A program made the translations under genes and the position numbers. Source: Symbiodinium natans (Eukaryota > Sar > Dinophyceae > Suessiales > Symbiodiniaceae). From it: 64,000 nt of DNA. The notes below the pieces were generated by a model. The model worked only from the letters and a program-made list of their open reading frames with translations. It was not told where the DNA came from and ran no database searches. Below, piece after piece: positions 54,297 to 64,000 of the stretch (its first letter is position 1; the number at the start of each line of letters is the position of its first letter). Location of the stretch: assembly GCA_905221605.1 (NCBI GenBank), contig CAJNDS010002119.1, positions 62,001 through 126,000 of the forward strand, written 5' to 3'.

Positions 54297-57200
54297 CGCT
54301 TGTCTCAACCTCGGAAACCCAAATGATAGCTATCCAAGTCTATGCAAAGTTCCAGGGCTGACTGGAGAAACCCCTCAACACTCTTAGCAACTCCACTGAG
54401 GTCTCCACGTACCCACCACCCTTGTTGCTCGGAAAGTCCCACTGGTTCTGCGGGTCCATGGAGGCCTTGACGACCTCCCAAGTCTTGCTCCCAAACTCGC
54501 GACAGGTCCCCCCCCCCCCCATGGCATCGTTTTCCGTGGCTAGGGCTTCAGGGCCGAAGGACTGCGTGAGGCTGCAGCGTCTGTTCTTGCAGGGTCAACA
54601 TCAGCCGAAGCCGGATGTTTCCAAAGTAGCAAATACATGTGCCTAGCACCGACAGCTAAAGAAAAGACGACAACAAGTCTTGTCGTCCTGCTGGCTTCTG
54701 CTTCAGGGCTGATGGGATCTCTGGACTGGAAGCATGTAGCCTGCAAACCCATTTTGCGTTGCCCACCCCACAGTACCGCACGACGACAAGGACATTAACT
54801 GTAACTGCCTAGCTGAAGGCGACTTCCCATGACGGGAACGACGTGCTTCACAACGTGGCGATGGAGACTTCGCAAAGCCCAAGCAAAAGACACAAAGCCT
54901 GAACCCAAATACCTTCACCCAAATACCTTCACCCCAGGCCCGCCAACCATCGATGCCAGGCTGCTTTAAGTTTTATCGGGCCTCGACTATTGCATGCATG
55001 GTTGTAACCTAAGCTGTAAATCACCGAAGGATGAACGATTAGGAAGTTGAGGAAGTTGACCGAGGGGCCTCATGGAAAATCCATGGAAACGCGTGGAAAC
55101 ACATGACCTCGCACCAAAAGCAGACTCCTTGTACCGATCACTGCACCCTGTCCGAGGCCTCTTCGGCCCAGTTGAAGGGCTTCGGCAGCGTTCCATCCTT
55201 GGCATGCCGCATCGTACTTAGCATCTTTAAAACAAAAATCTTGAAAACCGACCCAAAACCGTGTTGGGCTCTAGAGTTCCCATTGTAAGTTTAAGGCTTT
55301 CGGGCGCAAGCGGCGCAAGTGGGTTCAGCGCCCTGTAAGTGAGCAACGACCTTGCATCAACGCACACAAAACAATGCACTAATGCCCTCCGTCAGGTCCC
55401 AGGCCGAAGACTCCTAGAACCCCTAGCTCACTGCACCTCCTGCAAAACAAACATGTGCAAGACCTGCACGCAAACTTCCAACAAGACACTTATACAAGTG
55501 CAAAGCTGGGCAACCGACGTCCTTCTTGGCATGTCTCACGTCTCGAACCTCCCAAGTGCTACAGACGGCGTCAAGGGCTCCTTGTTGGTGATTGGCAAGA
55601 CTGGCTTCGTTGGCCGTCAACTTCCCGACTCTTGCAATCTCTTGCATTTGCATCACGCGTTCTCCAGACCCCGTAAACCTTCCTCCCCGAAACCCCCAAA
55701 ATACCCAAGCCCAGAATTGCCAAGACAAGCGCAAGGAAGCCAAGGCCATGAAATCAGGAACCCAAGCTCTTTGAACCCCGGCCTCCTGCAGCACGCCGGA
55801 AACCCAGCAAAAAACCCAACATCATCCGAAGGCAAGCTGCTGAAGCCCTAGGCCCTAGACGCAGCTTAAAAGTGAAGATCCAGTACCTCCAAAAACAACT
55901 TCCCAGCGACCTCTGCAGACTGTTGGCGGTGCTTCTTCGCCTTGCCTTTCGGGGGCTGTATTAGGCTGGCTAGTTGCCCCTAATATTCAGGGTCCCCGAC
56001 AAGGGACCATAACTTTGAGAACGACCATTTTTCGGCCGCTGGACCCGACTGATCCTTCTCAAGTGTCCTGCAGTGTGCCGGTTCTGTTGAGGTCTCTCCA
56101 GCCATGTAAACCCGCAATGTCCCGCAGAGCCATGCCCCAGCGAAAGCGTCTCGAAACCTTTGGGCTATGTGGCTGTGTGCGACACAGAAAGAAACCGGAC
56201 CTTGCCCAGAATTCTTCAGGACAAGAACCTCTGAGAATCAGGATCCCAGATTGACCTGTTTGAGCAAAATCCAAGTTCGTGTAGCAACTTTCAAGAAAAA
56301 TCTCGAGACGGTTTCGGGCACTAAAGGTTCAGGTCTAGGCTCAGCATGCCTGGGTTATACAGCAGGCTGGCAGTCGCAGATAGCTTGTCTGAGGACGCCG
56401 CGCTCCTTCTTCTCCCGCCGCCGTGCATCATCGTCGACCGCCTACAGCTGCGCATGCCCTGAACATGGTTGATGAAGCATTCAAAGTTGCAACATGAATA
56501 CCGACCCATCTAGTGCGATGTTGATATGGAACTGAGGCCAGTGTCGGCTACACCTACCCACAAGCTATGCCCAAGTTGTGCAGGCCACTTGCACTACTAA
56601 CAGCCGCATGAACCTCGCAGGACAACCTTTCGTACCTTTTATACTGCTCAGGGCAAAAACGGCTGGGGCTGGAAGCTACGGCCCTCTGTCCGGGATGCTT
56701 CGATGCCATACTTGTGCATCAGTTGTCGGCAAGGTAAACCATGAAACCCACGAGTCTGAACACAAAACGCACCCAGAAATCTGCGCCTGGGAGTCCCAGG
56801 AGACCGCTGAGGAGTCGACCGACCTGAGAGGACTCTCGTGAGGGTTTTTGGGGCTTGTAGGGTCCACCGAAAACCTCCACAGATGGCATCCTATCAAACC
56901 ACCTTAGGAGTCTTAGGTGAGCCTACAATACGTTGAATCGGTGGAGTCGGCTTAAAGTTTCTCAAGTCCGGGGTTGCGGATTTCGGGCTTAGCATTGCAG
57001 GGCGGGGGATCCCATCAGCATCTGAAGAACACACTTGCAGCGACTGATTGGTGATCAGATGCCGATTGAGAGGGTTGCATGAGGGAGGCTGCGTTGATCG
57101 GCATTCAGTGTGGGGCACGCAAGCGAGAAGCCGGTCGAGCTGAGCATGAACGTCGGGCAGCACACTTTTGGCCAGTCCCAGCTATGCTGCTACGCCCTTG

Positions 57201-59043
57201 CCATTGCAGGGTAGCCGAACTTTGCCAGGCACCTTCGAAAGTGAAACACGCACACACAGACACACGAACACACACAGACAGAGAGGAGTCGCCCTCGCAA
57301 ACGAGTAGGCTTCTTGAAGGCTTGGGCATTTGGGGATGTTGGGGGTTACGGAGTCAGAATTCTTGGGGGCCTCCAGCGATGATCGCGGGCATACTTGCTC
57401 AGTTGAGGCGTTGATGGCCGATCGGACATCTTCCCAGAGGCGACGGCAAAGCCTCCTAGTCTGACCACGGTCACGAGCGGCTCAGTAGTGCAATATGGTA
57501 AGGCTGAGGTCGTCATCGTTCCTCCATGCCCATCTGGAAAGGTGAAGGGGTCTAGAGTACTTGACCTCTTCTGTCACTACATGCTAGATTTTTGCCACCT
57601 GCCAAGAGGAACCTCAGGACCCAGGATTCTCAAAATGTTGCAAGGCTTCAAGCAAGCCCAGGCTCAAGAAATCTCCACAAGATGAAACCTTCAAACAGCT
57701 AAGGATGGCCACACCAGTGTCCTCAGGACATGCCGTCATATTAGACCCTCACTACACCGTGTTCCTTGAGTGCAAGTTGAATTGGAAGTACTGAGTTCAT
57801 TGCTGGCTGTCCCAAGCTATGAAAGGACTCACAGCCATGGCTCTTGAGCTTTTCAACGAGGGTGTCGCCACGCAGCTCGCCTGCGCGGTGGGGGTAGGGT
57901 ACGGCCGAGGTTCCGAAGCCGAATCCTAAGGTAGACATTGAATCCGCAGAAAGCCCAAGGCATTTCAGGGCTCAGAGCCCTCCAAGAAAACTTCCAAGAA
58001 AGGCCCACCACAGCGAGCCGTCCTACTCAAAGCAATGCAGCATGCTAGCGGGCAGGTGTGTACAGGATGATTTGCATTTTGCTGCATTGCAGGGTGGAGC
58101 TGGAGATGGGATGTACACACATTGGGTTTGGCGGACATGCCTTCTGTCGTCAAACACCATCGGGGCAAGACCTCTAAAGAATCCGTGCCATCGCCTCCAC
58201 GCAATCGGACTACTGATGGAAAAAGAGTGCCCTCTTCACAAACGTCACTATGCCTGAGGACAGGTCGTAAAACAAATCTTGCTGCCGAGCATCCCTTATT
58301 CAGAGCGATGATGCGATCACCAGCACAAACCATGTGGCCCTGGCAGTCATGAGTTCCGACCAGAGGTCGCGACTGGCGATAGCACCCCTTCAAATCGCGG
58401 CATCACATCGTTCGCATCAGGTGTTGCCGTGGACCTTCTTTCAAGTCCACACCCTCGGACCAAAAAAGCACCATTGTGTCAACCCACCCCTCTCACCGCA
58501 CAATACCATGTAGCCATCTCTTCATGCGACAGCATGGAGGCAAGAGGAAACCAAAAGCCACACGCCCTCTCTACTTGGCTTGAGGCAGCAGCAAGGCTGT
58601 GGGAAACACGGGGGGACGAAATGCAAACAAGACAGATACTTGACAAAACAAGAAAAAAGAAGACGCAGGCAACGGACAAGAGGCACAGTCAATGTGCTTC
58701 ATCGGCGTCCCGCGATCCCTTGCTGGCCAATCGGCAACATCATTGTGTATGTGACGAGTTCACAGCATGCGCTGGATGATTTTCAAGCGTTATTTGCCGT
58801 AAGGTGCAGCAGCCCCTGCAGCTCTTAATGACTAAGCCACTGATTCTGGCAGAATTTGGCAGAGCCTCCCTCCGTTTCAGGCAGCTCCCGTCGCGGCACC
58901 CGACAAGCCACGCATGTTGTGGAAAAGCAGAGCGAACTGTCGCTCACAAAGACATATACGTGCTCTCAAGGCCTGACACCTCGCAATCTGATACGCATCA
59001 AAGTCTCGTGGCTGAGAAAAGCTTCAGGCGGATCGGCCCTCAC

Positions 59044-59240
59044 CTCCTCGGCATTGGCGGCATTCCACCGGTCGACAAGGCCATCCGGAACAATCTTGGT
59101 GATCAGCACTCCGCCGAGCCTCAAGCTGAGCTTTGGCGCATTCCCTTTCGTCCATCTCGGTGAATCTAGGTCTGTTGCACTTTCTTCCGATGTTGCAAGA
59201 GATCTTTCAAAAGGGGTCAACAAAGAGTACCCATGAGTAC
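59044..59240 (-). CDS. Possible PDZ-like exon with canonical 5' splice site
   Basis: The minus-strand frame reads KLSLRLGGVLITKIVPDGLVDRWNAANAEE and meets GAG|GTGAGG at 59044/59043. This resembles the central strand-loop-helix of PDZ-type domains common in dinoflagellate proteins, where a hydrophobic strand is followed by 'GLVxxWNxxNP'. The rest of a PDZ domain (carboxylate-binding GLGF and the GDxIxxVNG part) is not seen in this exon; the latter would be in the next exon. The 5' boundary is a guess. It is a single exon, so it is listed with low confidence and could be chance. Confidence 0.3.
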
Positions 59241-59283
59241 CCACTGACCCTACAGCCCGTGGCAGCCCCAGCGGCCAACACAC

Positions 59284-62200
59284 AAGCCTGAGCGCCGACG
59301 CCTACGATAAGCTCCTGAACGAGCATGCGCCGCTACAGCCCCTGCAACAGAAAAAGTTTCAAAGGTTAGCAGAGGTGCAGGTCGGTGTAGTTCACCTGGA
59401 TGCCAAGCGGTCCAGGTCTTCGTACCACAACCTCCGCTCTTCTGGGGGATGCACCCAGCTTGTGGCATTGGATTCTTTTCTAATCTGAAGACTGCCAAAG
59501 CCCGCCACCCCATATCCTTTCCTAGTCAACAAGCCGTCTCGAGCTGCGCACACATGTGTACATACAGTGTCAAGCCACTAACCGCAGCTAAGTCCTGCAC
59601 GGGAAACTCTCCAAGCTGAAAACCCCTGGTGAACCCATGACCCATCTCCAAACCACCTCTATCTCCACCGGCCGCCGCAGGGTCAGGGCCAAGGTTTCGA
59701 GGGTCTCGTCGGCTATGGCGGAAACCATAATCCTGGAGGGCAATTTTACGGTGTAGGGCCCTGGCTTCCGCAAGGTTTCAAGTCGCCCACTCTCTGCTTC
59801 GGTTCCGCGGGGCTCCTTCGCAGGTCGTTGGCGTTGCCAGCCTTGCCATTGACCGCCGTGATCCTCAGCTTTGGTGTCAGGGGCGCAGGGCATGAAGTGC
59901 TGTGAAGTGCTATTTTCGGTGCTGATTCGTTCGCTCGGCGAAGGGGGGGGCCTTTGATGCTTTGTAAGTTGAAGCGACGAGAAGTCTGCAGGAGGCTCTT
60001 CGAATCACTGACCAAGCTCACGTGGGCCCACTTTTCGATTTCAGCTCAAGCAGTGAGATTCCCTGAAAGCCTTCTAAAAGCTGGTCTGGCGACCTTTTGG
60101 TCGCAAGAGGAAGGCCCCGGGACCTAAGACAAGGGAACCCCCCAAAGATAACACATCCAAGGCCAGAAGCTTGTCGAACTTCTTGATGGCCTGCCGCGGA
60201 AACTTCGCGTTGTACTTTGAGAGAACCTGAGCACAGTTGTGTTGAGGTTCAAGGGTTGAGGGGGGGCCAAAGCCAGACTTGAGGTCTTCAGATCTCTGAA
60301 TTCTCAAGGGCTAGGGCTGAGGGTGGTGCTTTTGATTTTTGGCGGTTTGCGGCGTCGAGTTATGTCACAGAGACATATTCCACTGTGGAGGTGCATCGGC
60401 TCACTAAGGTTCTCGGGCTGATCTGGCTCTTTGACGAAGTCCGCGACTGATCTTGAGCCGTTTCGAGCATCATGTTAAGACGGGATCGAAACACCTTTGC
60501 GCATATGGGTTATATGGGTTCAAGGCATCAAGCATCATGCGTTGCACAGCATCCTCTTTTGAGCTGCAAAGGCTTCAAGATGTCGTCAGTCTTGACAACT
60601 GTGCGACTCACAGATTACCGTCGCCTTGGGCAGTACATCTTAGGCAGTACACAGCTCAAAGAAGCATTTGACGATGCATAGTGACGGCAAACAGCCGCGG
60701 CGAGGCAGATCCAGAAAGCTGAAAGTTGCCATCGTTCCTCCCTGTCCTGCCACCACCTGTCCTGCGAGAAAAGCCAGGCATGTGGCCCTCAGAAGGCCTG
60801 ATGCTTGAATCCGCCCACTTCTCGTGGACTCCAATCTCGAGGCGCAGCTCACCTCTTTTCTTCCCTTTCGGTCGGCAGCCGTTGAGTCCACGCTACAGGC
60901 AACAAATTCCGGGCATCCCATGTGATCTCAGATCGCCAAAAGCGACGACACTCTGTCGAAGCACGATGCATCGAGAACAGCGACTTTCTCGAAATTTTGC
61001 ACGTCCCCAGCCGAGACACTCGTGACGCAGGAATCTCTGAAGCACGACTTGTCTAAGTGCGCAAATCTGTCTTTGTACTTCTACAATCCCATTAATCCCA
61101 AACAGTGAAACCTTATCTAGACAATTCAGCAGATAGTAGCCGGTTTTCATCAGCTTTGAAGAGTACAAAAGCCAGAAGTTCCAGAGCTTCTGCGACTCCC
61201 ATGCCCGAGGTATCACATCATTAAATCTAAGTCGCCTCCCCCGAAACACTGAGCTGCCCAAGGGACTCCGTCAAAGAAGCCCACGATCAAGAGGCCCTTC
61301 CTTGGTACGAAGTACTTGCAGACGGCTGGATTCGCTAGCTTCGGGATTCACTTGGAGGATGTGGGCTTCTTTTTGAGCGAGGCGTAGCATTTGGAAGGTT
61401 TAGCTTTCCGCTTCTCGCCTAGCCGAGGAGAAAGGCACATCAGTGGAAAAGGTTTCCACCAGACTAGCCAACGGTTCTTCAAGAAAGTAGTGGTCAGGTT
61501 GGCTTCTGGCCGAATGCCATGCAGAGCATCTTGCGCAACAACCACGCTGCTAGTCTGGCATGTGGATGACTAAGTCTGTGATCGAGTGAAAGCTCAAGTT
61601 GCTTGGCATTCCTCACCCCCCACCCCCCCACCCCCCCCGGCTACACAACACAAAAAACAACAACAGACACTTGTGAGACACACATCCCCCGAAAGCCATT
61701 GAAATTCCGCCGCTCGTCTCTTCAGTGGAGTCCAGGCCGACGCCCAGCATCCGCGGCTTCAACTCTTCCAACTCCAGCTTCACCTGAGTTTGGGCCGTAG
61801 CGTTCTCGAGTTGAAATATCGGGCGTGCTGTACCTTGAAGTGTTCTCATGGTTGTCAGCCCTTGAGGAGGGAGCGCGCAAGGCTTTTACAACACAGGCGG
61901 TGCCTGGTTGCTCGGGTTTTTTCCGGCTTAAGAGGTCCAAACCCTACCCTCGGAACCCTAGAAACCCCGGAGCCCCGAAACCCTCGAGCATCGGCGTGTG
62001 CTCTACCATGCCGAGCGGCTGTGAAGCTTCCCCGCTCCGGGGCCTCGCTGGCCGAGATGCCATCCTCGCAGCCCAAATTTCCCAAAAAATGAAAATTCAC
62101 AGAATGCTGTGGGAGCGCTCATAGAATAGGATCCTTCAGGTGGCCTGGAGAAGCCCTCCCTTTGCAAATGCTGAGCCCCTAGGCCGCCTAGGCCCGAAAA

Positions 62201-62332
62201 TGTCCCTCCCATCCTTCCAGGCGCAAAGCCCGAAGCCCTGTGTCTCTCTCTCTCCACACGCTAGCCCTCCCCGAAGGGGAGCCGTCCCGAGAGGCCCGCG
62301 AGGTGTGTGAAAGTGAAGCTGTGTCCCTCTCC
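59284..62332. other. Non-coding stretch with degenerate telomere-like sequence
   Basis: No gene supported. A C-rich run broken only by single A bases lies at about 61617-61639. Strongly CCCTAAA-like degenerate sequence (AAACCCTACCCT, GGAACCCTAGAAACCCC, CGAAACCCTCG) occurs at about 61937-61985. Confidence 0.45.
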
Positions 62333-62520
62333 TCTTCTTCTTCGTGTTCTTCTTCTTCTTCTTCTTCTTCTTCTTCTTCTTCTTCTTCTTCTTCTTCTTC
62401 TTCTTCTTCGTGTTCTTCTTCTTCGTGTTCTTCTTCTTCTTCTTCTTCTTCTTCTTCTTCTTCTTCTTCTTCTTCTTCTTCTTCTTCTTCTTCTTCTTCT
62501 TCTTCTTCTTCTTCTTCTTC
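62333..62520. repeat. TTC triplet microsatellite (GAA on the other strand)
   Basis: About 188 bp of TTC units with two short interruptions containing GTG. It is pure pyrimidine on one strand apart from those. Long Ser, Phe, Leu, Glu or Arg ORFs across it are artefacts of the repeat. GAA/TTC arrays of this length can form triplex DNA. Confidence 0.97.
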
Positions 62521-62666
62521 TGCTCTCGCTCTCCCTCTCTCTCTCCCCCTCCCCCTCTCTCCCGCTCTCCCGCTCTCCCTCCCTCCCTCCCTCCCTCCCT
62601 CCTTCCCTCACTCCAGCTCTCTTTTGTTTTTCTTCTTTCTTGGGGCTCTCTCGCTCGCTCTCCCTC

Positions 62667-62710
<44 letters not shown>

Positions 62711-62774
62711 CCTCCCTCCCTCCAGTCTTTCTCTCTCTCTCTCTCTCTCTCCCTCTCTGTCTGTCTGTCTGTCT
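62521..62774. repeat. CT/CCCT/CTGT-rich pyrimidine tract
   Basis: Continues the TTC array as CTCTCC, CCCT and CT units, and ends in (CTGT)n at about 62757-62774. The whole block 62326-62774 is nearly one-stranded pyrimidine for about 450 bp. Confidence 0.95.
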
Positions 62775-64000
62775 GAGGCATTCGAAATGCCAAGCCGGTG
62801 TGGGCTAGCCCTCAAATCACAAATCCTGAGCTTGGTGGTCCGCCACAATCCCGAAAACGCCGGAAATCCCGGTCCCTGGAAATGGTGGCTGCTGGTTAAG
62901 GTTCAGGAGTCGTTCCAGGTTGCCCAATCTCCAAAGCCCCTGCCTCGTTCAGAACCGGGCTGGACTGAACTTGGACAGTTACCTTGGCCGAGGATGGTTT
63001 TGTGGGACCTCTGGGCAGAAGAGCCCCCCCCCCCCCCCCCAACTGTGGTGCATCTCGTAGCCTCTCCACTCAGGTTGTAGGAATCGGGGGGTGAGGTGAT
63101 GCAGGGTTTTGGGCTCCAGGATCTGAGGATGCTTTTGGTAGATCTCTTGACGACACGAGGTTGCCGCGTCGACTTTCACAGCGGTTGGGCTGTTGGCACG
63201 GGTCTCTGTGCTGTTCGTTCTGGAGTTCTTAGGTCCCATATGCCCCACCAAACCGGAGACAAGCAAAAAGCGCTCCCAACACTGCATTCACGGCGCATCC
63301 TCTGCCGTCTCACAGCAGCACCACATGGCGAGCCGAGGCTATCGGGCCCTGTACCCGAAATAAGTAAACTAGGCTCAAGTTCGTTAGATTCCTTAAGGGC
63401 CCATGACGTCACTACTGAGACGAAGCCACACGTTGTTCGATGGACTTGTCTGTTTAAACACGGGGTCTCCTTGCAACAAGGGGAATAAGACCCACTTGGA
63501 GTTTTCGAGATGAGGGCTCAAACGTCAGGTCAAGAGATTGTCGGCATGCTCAACGCCTGCGAGCCCTGAGCAGCTGCTTCCTTACTCCTCGAAGCGAATC
63601 CGAAACCATTTGGGAACCGACCCCCAAACCAATCCTCCACCTGATATGCACGAGGCTCCAGGTCCTCTGCACACGGCTGTCACTTGGTGCAAAACTGGCG
63701 TGAAATCAAGCAAGGGTACAGTGCAGGTGTGAGCAACTTGATCCTCAACCTAGCTGGATTTATGGTGCCAAGCAGGCATCCTCCGGCCCTCAAATCCTAA
63801 GCGCTGACTCCCAAACCGAGAAGGCTTGCGGCTTGTGAGATCCTCTAACTGCCACAACTTAGGATTCAGCTGAGTGCCTACATCAGATCAGACCATGAGC
63901 CTGAAGAACCCCGCAAATGCCAATCGGTGCTTCTACCCTGACCCCGAAGAACACCCTGAAATTGCCTTACTCCCTCAAGGCCTTGACCTTACTACCCTAA
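62775..64000. other. Non-coding end of the window
   Basis: No gene recognised. Contains a 17-nt poly-C tract at 63024-63040. Confidence 0.45.

Larger units (their letters stand above)
48901..58965. other. Long non-coding stretch
   Basis: No confident gene over 10 kb. It holds poly-C (49712-49721), poly-G (50135-50151 and 50905-50921), poly-C (54508-54520), a strong hairpin (54258-54296) and a 14-nt tandem duplication of ACCCAAATACCTTC near 54904-54931. A minus-strand ORF at 49580-49161 has one hydrophobic segment (TITTLLWFTVFIVFHIIAF), and another at 52062-51688 has ordinary amino-acid composition; neither is recognisable. Confidence 0.4.

Noticed and set aside
62240-63080. Long ORFs of Ser, Phe, Leu on the plus strand and Arg/Glu on the minus strand (up to 257 codons)
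   Set aside because: They are translations of the TTC/CT microsatellite in different frames; all frames stay open because the repeat has no stop.
1-64000. CRISPR arrays, bacterial operons, ribosomal RNA genes
   Set aside because: No regularly spaced direct repeats, ribosome-binding sites, operon spacing or recognisable rRNA sequence were seen; the window is eukaryotic nuclear DNA.

Overview
The window is nuclear DNA of a dinoflagellate. The strongest sign is a near-complete dinoflagellate spliced leader (minus strand, 9096 down to 9078), followed by a second, degenerate leader relic. Perfect plant/alveolate-type telomere repeats (TTTAGGG) occur at 9184-9225 and 18016-18078. Genes are sparse, and every coding region I can support lies on the minus strand. 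A Symbiodiniaceae-like genome fits best, but that rank is inference; no rRNA or marker gene is present.

Region 1 (1-9225) is retroelement-derived. Read on the minus strand from 9096 it holds: spliced leader and relic, short 5' UTR, ORF1 (coiled coil plus RRM-like), an in-frame TAG, then ORF2 with APE-type endonuclease, reverse transcriptase and RNase H. ORF2 is broken by two single-base slips in 5-nt homopolymers. Further downstream on the same strand are an intact membrane-anchored coiled-coil ORF (3532-2267) and an ORF with a 2-oxoglutarate/Fe(II)-oxygenase-like signature (1189-134). Whether these two belong to the same element is open. The leader sits at the centre of a perfect 90-bp inverted repeat that runs directly into six telomere repeats. 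This looks like a snap-back cDNA end joined to, or capped with, telomeric DNA.

Region 2 (9226-36192) is mostly non-coding. It holds long poly-G/poly-C tracts, degenerate telomere-like sequence, AT-rich islands and nine perfect telomere repeats. It also has one multi-pass membrane protein gene (19586-18552) and a decayed RING-like fragment (about 27286-26894).

Region 3 (36193-48900) has a large intronless receptor-like gene (signal peptide, periplasmic-binding-type ligand domain, Cys-rich repeats, polytopic membrane domain), a small four-span membrane protein gene, and a Pro/Met/Gly-rich protein apparently spread over at least two exons.

Region 4 (48901-64000) is mostly non-coding, with a possible PDZ-like exon ending in a canonical splice donor, a 17-bp-stem hairpin, and a TTC/CT microsatellite block. 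Most other ORFs in the window are short, antisense or low-complexity and I do not regard them as genes. Genes with many small introns could be missed by this kind of reading.
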